Positions 49,162 through 57,684 of a stretch of DNA of 64,000 nucleotides are shown here, one piece after another. Below the pieces are notes generated by a model. That model had not been told where the DNA came from. It was given only the letters and a program-made list of their open reading frames with translations, and did not search any database. The stretch lies in contig JAFKFI010000066.1 of the NCBI GenBank assembly GCA_017307285.1, positions 111,808 through 175,807 on the forward strand, read 5' to 3'. Origin of the DNA: Alphaproteobacteria bacterium (GTDB lineage: Bacteria > Pseudomonadota > Alphaproteobacteria > Acetobacterales > Acetobacteraceae). The number at the start of each line of letters is the position of its first letter. Position 1 is the first letter of the stretch. The translations under genes were made by a program, and so were the position numbers.

Positions 49162-50076
49162 GTGGCCTACGCGCTGCAGCAGCTGATCAACGGCGTCACG
49201 CTCGGCATGATCTATGGCCTGATCGCCGTCGGCTACACGATGGTCTACGGCATCATCGGCATGATCAATTTCGCCCACGGCGACATCTTCATGGTGGGCG
49301 CGTTTCTCTCCATGATCTCGCTGCTCGGCCTGGCCGCCTTCGGCATCACCTCGGTGCCGCTGGCTCTCGCACTCACCCTGATCTTCGCCGCCGCCATCGC
49401 CTCGCTCTATGGCTGGACGGTCGAGCGGCTGGCTTATCGGCCGCTGCGCGGCTCGTTCCGGCTGGCGCCGCTGATCAGCGCCATCGGCATGTCGATCGTG
49501 CTGCAGACTTTCGTCCAGGTGAGCCAAGGGGCGCGGGTGAAGCCGATGGAGGCGCTGCTGCCGGGCGGGGTGCAGCTGATGGATCAGGGCGGGTTCGCGG
49601 TGCAGCTCTCCTGGATGCAGGTCGCCATTGTCATCACGACGCTGGTGGTGCTGGCGGTGTTCACCTGGCTGGTGACGCGCACCTCGCTCGGGCGATCGAT
49701 GCGGGCGTGCGAGCAGGACCTCAAGATGGCCGGGCTGCTCGGCATCGACACCGACCGAACCATCAGCCTCACCTTCGTCATCGGCGCGGCGCTGGCCGCC
49801 GTCGCCGGGCTGATGTTCCTGCTCTATTACGGCGTCATCGACTTCTATATCGGCTTCGTCGCGGGGGTGAAGGCGTTCACCGCCGCCGTGCTCGGCGGCA
49901 TCGGCTCGCTGCCCGGCGCGGTGATCGGCGGGCTGCTGATCGGGCTGATCGAGGTGTTCTGGTCGGCCTATTTCAGCGTGCAGTACAAGGACGTGGCGGC
50001 GTTCTCCATCCTGGTGATCGTGCTGATCTTCATGCCGACCGGCATCCTCGGCCGGGCGGACGTCGAGAAGGTATGA
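49162..50076 (+). CDS. livH: Branched-chain amino acid ABC transporter permease LivH
   Basis: Inner-membrane permease, 304 aa. LQQLINGVTLGMIYGLIAVGYTMVYG then INFAHGDIFMVGAF are LivH hallmarks; further LLGIDTDRTISLTFVIGAALAA. GTG start is chosen because CAGGAGGGGAG lies just upstream; the longer frame would include non-hydrophobic residues. First gene of livHMGF; the substrate could be branched-chain amino acids or related compounds. Confidence 0.94.
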   Translation: MAYALQQLINGVTLGMIYGLIAVGYTMVYGIIGMINFAHGDIFMVGAFLSMISLLGLAAFGITSVPLALALTLIFAAAIASLYGWTVERLAYRPLRGSFRLAPLISAIGMSIVLQTFVQVSQGARVKPMEALLPGGVQLMDQGGFAVQLSWMQVAIVITTLVVLAVFTWLVTRTSLGRSMRACEQDLKMAGLLGIDTDRTISLTFVIGAALAAVAGLMFLLYYGVIDFYIGFVAGVKAFTAAVLGGIGSLPGAVIGGLLIGLIEVFWSAYFSVQYKDVAAFSILVIVLIFMPTGILGRADVEKV

Positions 50077-51275
50077 AATCGGCACTGCGCGACGCGGTCC
50101 TGTCGGCGCTGGTCGCTCTCCGGCCGGTCCCGGTGGCGATCGCGGTGGCCGCTGTGTTCGTCGGTCGGCTGCTGCTGCTGGCCTGGCGCGGCCGCAGCCG
50201 GGCGGCCGCGCGGCACGCCAACCGCGCCTTCGCCGAGCGGCTGACGCAGGCTGGCAAGTATGTGGCGCCGCTCCTGCTGATCGTGGCGTTGGCGGTGCCA
50301 CTGAGCGGCGACCGCTACTACCTCCACCTCGGCATCCTGGTGATGACCTATGTGATGCTCGGCTGGGGGCTCAACATCGTGGTCGGGCTCGCCGGGTTGC
50401 TCGACCTTGGCTACGTCGCGTTCTACGCGGTTGGCGCCTATTCCTACGCGATCATCTCGACGACCTACGGGCTCGGCTTCTGGACCTGCCTGCCGATCGC
50501 GGGGATTCTCGCCGCCATCTGGGGCATCATGCTGGGCTTTCCGGTGCTGCGGCTGCGGGGCGACTATCTCGCGATCGTCACCCTGGCGTTCGGCGAGATC
50601 ATCCGCATCGTCATCACCAACTGGGTGTCGCTGACCAACGGGCCGAACGGCATCTCGGGCATTCCGCGCCCTACCTTGTTTGGGCTGAAATTCACCCCGG
50701 CGGGCGGGCCGGGCAGTTTTTCCGATTTCTTCCACCTGCCGCCGAGCCCGACATGGCGGGCGGTCTATCTCTACTACGTCATCCTCGTCCTGGCGCTGCT
50801 GACCAACTGGGTGACGCTGCGGCTGCGGCGGCTGCCGCTGGGGCGGGCGTGGGAGGCGCTGCGGGAGGACGAGGTTGCGTGCCGCTCGCTCGGCATCAAT
50901 GTGACGGTGACAAAACTGACGGCGTTTGCCATCGGCGCGCTGTTCGGCGGCTTTGCGGGCGCGTTCTTCGCCACGCGGCAGGCGTTCGTCAGCCCGGAGA
51001 GCTTTACCTTCATCGAGAGCGCGATCGTGCTGTCGATCGTGGTGCTGGGCGGGCTGGGCAGCCAGCTCGGGGTGGCACTGGCGGCGCTGGTGATGATCGG
51101 CGGGTTCGAGGTGTTCCGGGCGCTGGCCGATTACCGGATGCTGGTGTTCGGCGCGGCGCTGGTGCTCATCATGGTGCTGCGGCCGCGCGGGCTGGTGGCG
51201 GGGCGCACGCCGACCGTGGCGCTCGGACGCAAGCGGGAGATTTCCGCCGAATTGGTCGCGCAAGGGCGCGGCTGA
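50073..51275 (+). CDS. livM: Branched-chain amino acid ABC transporter permease LivM
   Basis: Second permease, 400 aa, overlapping livH by 4 nt. Signature segments are GLNIVVGLAGLLDLGYVAFYAVGAY and RLRGDYLAIVTLAFGEIIR; the conserved cytoplasmic loop is GRAWEALREDEVACRSLGIN. The first ~75 residues are an extra N-terminal membrane portion as in the longer LivM forms. Confidence 0.95.
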   Translation: MKSALRDAVLSALVALRPVPVAIAVAAVFVGRLLLLAWRGRSRAAARHANRAFAERLTQAGKYVAPLLLIVALAVPLSGDRYYLHLGILVMTYVMLGWGLNIVVGLAGLLDLGYVAFYAVGAYSYAIISTTYGLGFWTCLPIAGILAAIWGIMLGFPVLRLRGDYLAIVTLAFGEIIRIVITNWVSLTNGPNGISGIPRPTLFGLKFTPAGGPGSFSDFFHLPPSPTWRAVYLYYVILVLALLTNWVTLRLRRLPLGRAWEALREDEVACRSLGINVTVTKLTAFAIGALFGGFAGAFFATRQAFVSPESFTFIESAIVLSIVVLGGLGSQLGVALAALVMIGGFEVFRALADYRMLVFGAALVLIMVLRPRGLVAGRTPTVALGRKREISAELVAQGRG

Positions 51276-51278
51276 GCG

Positions 51279-52106
51279 ATGGCCGACGAGCTGCTCGAAG
51301 TCACCGATTTGACGATGCGCTTCGGGGGGCTGCGGGCGGTCGATGCGCTCTCCTTCGTGGCGCGACGGGGCGAGATCACCGCCGTGATCGGCCCGAACGG
51401 CGCCGGCAAGACCACGGTGTTCAATTGCATTACCGGCTTCTACCGCCCGACCGGCGGCGGGGTGCTGCTGACGCACGCCGACGGCGCGCGTTTCGCGTTG
51501 CAGCGCTTGCCGGGACACCGCATCGCGCGGCGCGCGCGGGTGGCGCGGACCTTCCAGAATATCCGTCTGTTCGCCGGCATGACGGTGCTGGAGAACCTGC
51601 TCGTCGCGCAGCACAACACGCTGATGGCGGCGACCGGCTTCGGCATCCTCGCGGTGCTCGGGCTGAGCCGCTATCCGGTAGCGGAGCGCCAGGCGATCGA
51701 GCGGGCGCGGGAATGGCTGGACGCGATCGGCCTTACCGAGCGGGCCGACGATCCGGCGGGCGCGCTGCCTTACGGGGCGCAGCGGCGGCTCGAGATCGCG
51801 CGCGCCATGTGCATCGACCCGGTGCTGCTGTGCCTCGACGAGCCGGCGGCGGGTCTCAATCCGCGCGAGAGCGACGAGTTGAACCGGCTACTGCTGCGCA
51901 TCCGCGCGGATGGCTGCTCGATCCTGCTGATCGAGCATGACATGGGCGTGGTGATGCGGATCAGCGACCACATCATCGTGCTGGACCACGGCCGCAAGAT
52001 CAGCGACGGCACGCCCGAGCAGGTGCGCGCCGACCCGCACGTGATCGCCGCCTATCTCGGCGAGGGCGACGAGGACGAGGTGCCGGCCGAGGAAGTGGTC
52101 GCGTGA
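51279..52106 (+). CDS. livG: Branched-chain amino acid ABC transporter ATP-binding protein LivG
   Basis: 275 aa ATPase. Walker A GPNGAGKTT (about residues 38-46), LivG-type signature LPYGAQRRLEIARAM, Walker B LLCLDEPAAGLNPRE, and the C-terminal IIVLDHGRKISDGTPEQVR. Overlaps livF by 4 nt. Confidence 0.96.
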   Translation: MADELLEVTDLTMRFGGLRAVDALSFVARRGEITAVIGPNGAGKTTVFNCITGFYRPTGGGVLLTHADGARFALQRLPGHRIARRARVARTFQNIRLFAGMTVLENLLVAQHNTLMAATGFGILAVLGLSRYPVAERQAIERAREWLDAIGLTERADDPAGALPYGAQRRLEIARAMCIDPVLLCLDEPAAGLNPRESDELNRLLLRIRADGCSILLIEHDMGVVMRISDHIIVLDHGRKISDGTPEQVRADPHVIAAYLGEGDEDEVPAEEVVA

Positions 52107-52819
52107 GCCTGCTGCGGCTTTCGGGCGTGACGGCGTTCTATGGCGCCATCCAGGCGCTGCGCGGGGTCGATCTGGAGGTGAACGAAGGCGAGATCGTCAC
52201 GCTGATTGGCGCCAACGGGGCGGGGAAATCCACCCTGATGATGACGGTGTGCGGCCAGCCGCAGGCGCGCGATGGCGCGATCATCTACGACGGCGAGGAC
52301 ATCACGCGCTTGCCGACCCACGCCATCATGCGCAAGCGGATCGCCCAGTCGCCCGAGGGGCGGCGGATTTTTCCGCGCATGACGGTCTACGAGAACCTGC
52401 AGATGGGCGCCGAGGTGGCGGGCAACGTGGATTTCGCCGCTTTGCTGGAGCAGGTGTTCTCGCTGTTTCCCCGGCTCAAGGAGCGGGTGCATCAGCGCGG
52501 CGGGACGCTGTCGGGGGGCGAGCAGCAGATGCTGTCCATCGGGCGGGCGCTGATGTCCCGCCCGCGCCTGTTGCTGCTTGACGAGCCGAGCCTCGGGCTC
52601 GCGCCGCTGGTGGTGCGGCAGATCTTCGGGGCGATCCGCGAGCTCAACCGGAGCACCGGGCTCACCGTCCTGCTGGTCGAGCAGAACGCCTTCCAGGCGC
52701 TGCGGCTGGCCGATCGCGGCTACGTGCTGGTGAACGGGGGGATTACGATGGCCGGGAAGGGAGCGGAATTGCTGGCCCGTCCGGAGATCCGCGCCGCGTA
52801 TCTTGAAGGGGCGCATTGA
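52103..52819 (+). CDS. livF: Branched-chain amino acid ABC transporter ATP-binding protein LivF
   Basis: 238 aa second ATPase. Walker A GANGAGKST, signature LSGGEQQMLSIGRAL, Walker B LLLLDEPSLGLAPL, and RIAQSPEGRRIFPRMTVYENL typical of LivF. Last gene of the cluster; no periplasmic binding protein gene lies in the window. Confidence 0.96.
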   Translation: MSLLRLSGVTAFYGAIQALRGVDLEVNEGEIVTLIGANGAGKSTLMMTVCGQPQARDGAIIYDGEDITRLPTHAIMRKRIAQSPEGRRIFPRMTVYENLQMGAEVAGNVDFAALLEQVFSLFPRLKERVHQRGGTLSGGEQQMLSIGRALMSRPRLLLLDEPSLGLAPLVVRQIFGAIRELNRSTGLTVLLVEQNAFQALRLADRGYVLVNGGITMAGKGAELLARPEIRAAYLEGAH

Positions 52820-52830
52820 ACCGGGTGCGG

Positions 52831-52860
52831 TTGACGTACCGCAAGGGCGGCTCCAATACT
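52831..52860 (+). promoter_or_regulatory. Putative promoter of ribB
   Basis: TTGACG (52831-52836), 18 nt spacer, AATACT (52855-52860). The predicted start lies downstream of the first ATG (52862), which supports initiation of translation at 52889, where a GGGAGG site precedes the codon. Confidence 0.5.
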
Positions 52861-52888
52861 CATGGGTAGACACACGTGGGAGGCGGTG

Positions 52889-53605
52889 ATGGGCACGGAC
52901 GCGCTGGCCTCACCCTTGAGCAGCACGACGATCTCGGCGGATGCGCGGTCATACGCGCCCAGACCGGGCGTGCTGCGCCTGCCCTCCTTCGCACGGCCGG
53001 AGGCGCTGGTCGATGCGATTCGCGCCGGGCGGCCGGTGATCCTGTGCGACGATGAGGACCGCGAGAACGAGGGCGATCTCGTGTTCGCCGCGCAGTTCGC
53101 GACACCGGCACTCGTCGCCTTCATGATCCGCCAGTGCGGCGGGCTGATCTGCACGGCGCTTGCGCCGACCTTGGTGGCGCGGTTCGGGCTCGCGCCGATG
53201 GTGCGGACCAACCGCGACCCGAAGGGCACCGCGTTCACGGCCTCGGTCGACGCGGCGGTCGGCATCGGCACCGGCATCTCGGCGCGCGATCGCGCCCGCA
53301 CCATCAAGCTGCTCGGCGACATCGCGACCACGCCGGACGATCTGGTCTCGCCCGGCCACGTATTCCCGCTAGCGGCCCGCATCGGCGGGCTGGCGGAGCG
53401 GCAGGGCCATACCGAGTCAGGTGTCATGCTAGCGGAGAGCGCGGGCCTCGTCCCGGCCGCAGCGATTTGCGAGATCCTCGGCGCGGATGGCGAGGCCATG
53501 TTGCGCGACGAGTTGCTGCCCTTCGCGGCGGCCAACGATTTCCTGATCGGCACCGTCGCGGCGCTCGCGGAGTGGGAACGCTCCGACGCCATCCTGACGT
53601 GCTGA
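52889..53605 (+). CDS. ribB: 3,4-dihydroxy-2-butanone 4-phosphate synthase
   Basis: Converts ribulose 5-phosphate to DHBP plus formate in riboflavin synthesis. The active-site strand ILCDDEDRENEGDLVFAA and the Mg/substrate loop RQGHTESGVML are intact, plus VRTNRDPKGTAFTASVD. Stand-alone RibB of 238 aa, not fused with GTP cyclohydrolase II. The ATG is placed after the promoter and behind GGGAGG; a start at 52862 would add nine residues. Confidence 0.94.
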   Translation: MGTDALASPLSSTTISADARSYAPRPGVLRLPSFARPEALVDAIRAGRPVILCDDEDRENEGDLVFAAQFATPALVAFMIRQCGGLICTALAPTLVARFGLAPMVRTNRDPKGTAFTASVDAAVGIGTGISARDRARTIKLLGDIATTPDDLVSPGHVFPLAARIGGLAERQGHTESGVMLAESAGLVPAAAICEILGADGEAMLRDELLPFAAANDFLIGTVAALAEWERSDAILTC

Positions 53606-53632
53606 AGACCCGATAACGCTGGAGACGCCGCC

Positions 53633-54919
53633 ATGAAGTTCATGTGGTTTCATCTGATGCCATACACGGAGCTTCCCGACGATTTCCGGGAGAAGAATCC
53701 GTCCGTTTGGGTCGACATTCATTCCTCGCTGTTCGATCCGCGCCGCGCCCATCACATGTACAACGACTTCATGGACGAGATGGAGTTCGCCGCCGAGTGC
53801 GGGTTCGATGCGATCTGCTGCAACGAGCATCACTCGAACGGCTACGGGCTGATGCCGTCGCCCAACCTCATCGCGTCCTCGCTGGCGCGGCGGACGACGA
53901 ACACGGCGCTCTGCGTGATGGGCAACTCGATCGCGCTGTACAATCCGCCGACCCGTGTGGCGGAAGAATTCGCCATGATCGACTGCATCTCGGGCGGGCG
54001 GTTGATCGCCGGCTTCCCGGTGGGGTCGCCGATGGATACTTGCTACGCCTTCGGCCAGAACCCCTCGATGCTGCGCGAGCGCTATCACGAAGCGCATGAT
54101 CTGATCGTCAAGGCGTGGACCGAGAAGGATACCTTCGCCTTCAACGGCCGCTACAACCAGCAGCGCTACGTCAACATCTGGCCGCGCCCGATCCAGCGGC
54201 CGCACCCGCCGATCTGGGTGCCGGGCGGCGGCTCGGTGGAGACGTGGCAGTGGTGCGCGGAGATGGACTACGTGTACTGCTATCTGTCGTACTATGGCTT
54301 CAAGGCCGGGCGCGCGACGATGCAGGGCTTCTGGGACGAGATGGCGCGCATCGGCAAAGATAGAAACCCGTACCGCGCCGGCTTCCTGCAATTCGTCGGC
54401 GTCGGCGAGAGCCGGCAGCACGCTTTCGATCTCTACTCGGAGGCGGCGGAGTATTTCTATGGCCGCTGCCTGCATGTCGATCCGCGCTTTGCCAGCCCGC
54501 CGGGCTACACCACCGAGGCGACGCAGCGCGCGGGCATTCAGGGCATGGTGCAGCGCGCGGCGGCCAACTCCGCTTCCGCGACGCCGAGCGCGTCGCGCAT
54601 CGGCAACACGCCGCGGCCGACCGAGATGAAGCAGATCGTCGATGAGGGCTATGTCATCGTCGGCTCGGCGGACGAGGTGGTAGAGCAGCTGCGCGAGGTG
54701 GCGACCGACCTCAATGTCGGACATCTCATGCTGCTGCTGCAGTTCGGGAACATGGGCAAGGATCTCGCCAAGTACAATACGAAGCTGTTCGCCGAGAAGG
54801 TGATGCCGAAGCTGCACCCGCTGTTCTCCGAGTGGGAGAACCGCTGGTGGCCGCAGCCGATGGAGAACACCCAGCGCGCCGAGGTGCCGGCGTATTTGCC
54901 GAAAGTGGCGGCGGAGTAG
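53633..54919 (+). CDS. LLM-class flavin-dependent monooxygenase
   Basis: Bacterial-luciferase-like TIM barrel, 428 aa, larger than the TIGR03619-type enzyme at 18040. Recognisable parts: DEMEFAAECGFDAICCNEHHSN, RVAEEFAMIDCISGGRLIAGF, and RPHPPIWVPGGGSVETWQW. Probably an FMNH2-dependent oxygenase for an organic substrate, unknown. Together with the next two hydrolases it may form a catabolic group. GGAGACGCCGCC precedes the ATG. Confidence 0.88.
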   Translation: MKFMWFHLMPYTELPDDFREKNPSVWVDIHSSLFDPRRAHHMYNDFMDEMEFAAECGFDAICCNEHHSNGYGLMPSPNLIASSLARRTTNTALCVMGNSIALYNPPTRVAEEFAMIDCISGGRLIAGFPVGSPMDTCYAFGQNPSMLRERYHEAHDLIVKAWTEKDTFAFNGRYNQQRYVNIWPRPIQRPHPPIWVPGGGSVETWQWCAEMDYVYCYLSYYGFKAGRATMQGFWDEMARIGKDRNPYRAGFLQFVGVGESRQHAFDLYSEAAEYFYGRCLHVDPRFASPPGYTTEATQRAGIQGMVQRAAANSASATPSASRIGNTPRPTEMKQIVDEGYVIVGSADEVVEQLREVATDLNVGHLMLLLQFGNMGKDLAKYNTKLFAEKVMPKLHPLFSEWENRWWPQPMENTQRAEVPAYLPKVAAE

Positions 54920-55003
54920 CATCTTCCGTCATGGCCTGCCTTGACCCACAGCTTGCCGGTTTTGTCGCAAGTCGAACAGGAGCGCTCGCCAAGGCACTCC
55001 GTC

Positions 55004-55116
55004 GTCATCCTCGGGCTTGTCCCGAGGATCCACGACTTTCTTGCCGGCGCGCAAAGTCGTGGATGGTCGGCCTGCGCCGACCATGACGGTATGGTCCGGC
55101 AAGCCGGCCATGACGG
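55004..55116. repeat. Double-hairpin palindromic element, copy 1
   Basis: Outer ends GTCAT...ATGAC; inside, a hairpin (CTCGGGCTTGTCCCGAG) next to ATCCACGACTTT, then AAAGTCGTGGAT and a second hairpin (GGTCGGCCTGCGCCGACC). The 84 bp 55004-55087 form one long imperfect palindrome. A half copy follows (ATGGTCCGGCAAGCCGGCCATGAC to 55116). This fills most of the 54920-55156 gap. Similar element at 58468. Confidence 0.8.
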
Positions 55117-55156
55117 ACTGAGAATGAACGGCCGACAATAGAACTTGGAGTAGCCT

Positions 55157-55939
55157 GTGAGCGAACCTGAGACGTTGACCGTGGACGTCAACGGCTTTCC
55201 CACCCGTGTCTGGCGCAAGGGCAGCGGCCCGAAGCTCGGCTTCCTCGCCGGGTTCGGCGGGCTGCCGCGCTGGGTGCCGTTTCTCGACAAGCTGGCCGAG
55301 CAGCGCACCGTGATCGTGCCGTCGCTGCCCGGCTTTCCCGGCGGCGAGCGCGGGCATTCCGTGCTGGACAATCAGCTCGACTGGGTGCTGGCGGTGCGCG
55401 AGCTGCTGGCCAAGGCGGGGCTGGTCGGCGCCGATCTCGCGGCGAGCTCGGTCGGCGGCGCGCTGGCCGCCGAGATGGCGGCGATTTGGCCGGATTCGGT
55501 GAAGAAGCTCGCGCTGATCGCGCCATTCGGGCTGTTCGACGAGGCCGATCCGGCAACCGACCCGTGGGCGCAGCGCGCCGACAACGTGGCCGGGCTGATG
55601 TGCGCCGACCCCGAGATCTGGAAGGCGCTGAAGGCGGTTCCCGACGGCGCCAACTCGGTTGAGTGGCCGATCGAGCAGACGCGGGCGAACGAGGCCGCGG
55701 CGCGCTATCTCTGGCCACTCGGCAACACGAAGCTCGAAAAGCGGCTGCCGATGATCAAGGCGCCGACCTTGCTGATCTGGGGCGAGCAGGACCAGATCAT
55801 GCCGCGCGGCTATGCCGAGCGCTTCGCCAAGGGGATCAGCGGCCCGACCCGGGTGCGGACGATCGCCGGCGCGGGGCACCTCGCCGAGCTCGACCGCCCG
55901 GCGGAGGTGGCGGCGGCGATCCTGGAATGGACGGCATAG
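55157..55939 (+). CDS. Alpha/beta hydrolase
   Basis: 260 aa hydrolase fold. Nucleophile Ser98 in ASSVGG, acid in LIWGEQDQIMP and His in GAGHLAELDRP. No cap-specific family is evident; could be an esterase or C-C hydrolase. GTG start preceded by GGAGTAGCCT. Followed 11 nt later by a second hydrolase gene. Confidence 0.88.
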   Translation: MSEPETLTVDVNGFPTRVWRKGSGPKLGFLAGFGGLPRWVPFLDKLAEQRTVIVPSLPGFPGGERGHSVLDNQLDWVLAVRELLAKAGLVGADLAASSVGGALAAEMAAIWPDSVKKLALIAPFGLFDEADPATDPWAQRADNVAGLMCADPEIWKALKAVPDGANSVEWPIEQTRANEAAARYLWPLGNTKLEKRLPMIKAPTLLIWGEQDQIMPRGYAERFAKGISGPTRVRTIAGAGHLAELDRPAEVAAAILEWTA

Positions 55940-55950
55940 GAGGCCGGCAA

Positions 55951-56895
55951 ATGGCAATGGACCCCGGCGCCCAGCGCGTCCTCGACCTGCTCCGCGAAGC
56001 CGGCCGCCCGCCGATCGAGCAATCCACGCCCGCCGAAGCGCGCGAGGCGATGGCCAAGAGCCGCGCCATCCTGCAGCCCGATCCGCCCGATGTCGCGGAA
56101 ATCCGCGAGCTGGAGGCGCCCGGGCCGGCCGGGACCATTCCGCTGCGCTATTATCGTGGCATCGGGGCGCCTGCGAGCGGCGCGCCCGCGCTGGTGTATT
56201 TCCACGGCGGCGGCTGGGTGATCGGCGATCTCGAAAGCCATGACGGCGCGTGCCGGCGCATCGCCAATGGGGCGCGGTGTGTCGTCGTCTCGGTGCATTA
56301 CCGGCTGGCGCCCGAGCATCGCTTCCCGGCCGCTGTCGATGATTGTGCAGCCGCGACGCGCTGGGTGTTCGAGCAGGCAGGCGCGCTCGGCATCGATGCG
56401 GCGCGGGTCGCGGTGGGCGGCGACAGCGCGGGCGGCAATCTCGCCGCCGTTGTCGCGCTGATGTCGCGCGACGGCGTGGTGCCGAAGCTGAGCTTCCAGG
56501 CGCTGATCTATCCCGCGACCGACATGGGCGGGCGCTATTCCTCGTATGAGCGGACGCAATCGGGCCTGCTGCTCAATGCGCCGGGAATGCACTGGTTCAT
56601 CGACCACTATCTCGGCGACCGCACGAAGGAGGCGACCGACTGGCGCGCCTCGCCGCTGCGTGCCGCGAGCCTTGCCGGTACGCCGCCGGCGCTGGTCATC
56701 ACCTGCTATCACGACCCGCTTTGCGACGAGGGCGAGGCCTACGCGCAGCGGCTGGAGCAGGAAGGCGTGAACGTCACGCGGATGCGCTTCGCCGACCAGA
56801 TCCACGGCTTCCTGACGATGGGCCGCTTCGTGCCGGCCGCCGATACGGCGCTGGAGATGGTCTCGGTGGCACTCAGGAATGCTTGGGCGAGTTGA
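55951..56895 (+). CDS. Alpha/beta hydrolase fold-3 (HSL-like esterase)
   Basis: 314 aa hormone-sensitive-lipase-type esterase. Oxyanion motif FHGGGWVIGDLESHD, nucleophile in GGDSAGGNLAAVVAL, Asp in CYHDPLCDEG and His in DQIHGFLTMG. The ATG overlaps nothing and follows AGGAGG. Acts probably on small acyl esters in the cytoplasm. Confidence 0.92.
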   Translation: MAMDPGAQRVLDLLREAGRPPIEQSTPAEAREAMAKSRAILQPDPPDVAEIRELEAPGPAGTIPLRYYRGIGAPASGAPALVYFHGGGWVIGDLESHDGACRRIANGARCVVVSVHYRLAPEHRFPAAVDDCAAATRWVFEQAGALGIDAARVAVGGDSAGGNLAAVVALMSRDGVVPKLSFQALIYPATDMGGRYSSYERTQSGLLLNAPGMHWFIDHYLGDRTKEATDWRASPLRAASLAGTPPALVITCYHDPLCDEGEAYAQRLEQEGVNVTRMRFADQIHGFLTMGRFVPAADTALEMVSVALRNAWAS

Positions 56896-56898
56896 GTT

Positions 56899-56949
56899 GG
56901 CGGACTGAATTCCGCCCTACGCGATCGAGTAGGGCGGAATTCATCCGCC
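56899..56949. repeat. GGCGGAAT-family palindromes in inverted pair
   Basis: Unit 56899-56920 (GGCGGACTGAATTCCGCCCTAC) and inverted unit 56929-56949 (GTAGGGCGGAATTCATCCGCC) around GCGATCGA. Lies between the convergent hydrolase and TetR genes and ends 2 nt before the TetR stop. Same core as at 28121 and 43519. Confidence 0.8.
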
Positions 56950-56951
56950 GC

Positions 56952-57602
56952 CTAACATGCATGCAGCGTGGATGGCGGGCTGGCGCCTGCCATCTGCAGC
57001 GCGAGTTCCGCCATGCGCTCGCCGAGTTCCTCGACGTTGAGGCGACCGTCGGGGCGGTGCCAGGTGTAGGCCCAGCTGATCATGCCGCCCATCGCCAAGG
57101 CCGTGAGGCTGGCGTCGTGAAGATGGAACTCGCCGGCGGCGGCGCCGTCCTTGAGCAGTCGGGACAGCGTGCGGTCGAATTTCTGGCGGAGCGCGTTGAT
57201 CTCGGCGAGTGCGGCCGGCTCGAGGCTCTTCTCCTCGCGGAAGAACACGGCGATGTTGGGCTGGCGCACCAGCACGACGCGGGTGAAGTCCACGATCAGC
57301 TTGCGCAGCCGCTCGGTGGCCGAGCCGCCGCTCTCCACGGCCGTGATGGCGGCGTCGAGCGACATCTGGATGGTGGGCAGGCAGATCGCCGCGAGCAGGT
57401 CGGTCTTGCTCCTGAAATGCGTATAGATGAACGGCTTGGTGACGCCGAGCTCGTGCGCGATGTCGTCGAGCGTGGTGCCGGTGAAGCCGCGCTCGTAGAA
57501 CAGCGTGACTGCTTCCTGCAGGATGCGTTCGCGCTTATAGGCCAGTATCTCGTCGCGCATTCCCGGCGTGGTGGCGTTCGTGATGGGCGGTCCGTTCGTC
57601 AT
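56952..57602 (-). CDS. TetR family transcriptional regulator
   Basis: N-terminal HTH (ILQEAVTLFYERGFTGTTLDDIAHELG, then VTKPFIYTHFRSKTDLL) and a C-terminal ligand domain resembling TetR_C (LRKLIVDFTRVVLVRQPNIAVFF). 216 aa from the first ATG; the ATG at codon 15 is an alternative. Divergent from the SDR gene 83 nt away, which it probably controls. Confidence 0.92.
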   Translation of the reverse strand: MTNGPPITNATTPGMRDEILAYKRERILQEAVTLFYERGFTGTTLDDIAHELGVTKPFIYTHFRSKTDLLAAICLPTIQMSLDAAITAVESGGSATERLRKLIVDFTRVVLVRQPNIAVFFREEKSLEPAALAEINALRQKFDRTLSRLLKDGAAAGEFHLHDASLTALAMGGMISWAYTWHRPDGRLNVEELGERMAELALQMAGASPPSTLHAC

Positions 57603-57644
57603 GGCCTGATCGGAGCCCTTTCCTCAGCTTACTCGTGGGATACA

Positions 57645-57658
57645 CTACCGGCGGGTAG
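57645..57658. promoter_or_regulatory. Candidate TetR operator
   Basis: CTACCGGCGGGTAG, perfect 5 bp arms with a 4 nt centre, in the 82 nt gap between the divergent TetR and SDR genes, and 27 nt before the SDR start. TACN(n)GTA-type palindromes are common TetR sites. Confidence 0.45.
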
Positions 57659-57684
57659 CACCCGAGATCAATCAGGAGGAAAAT

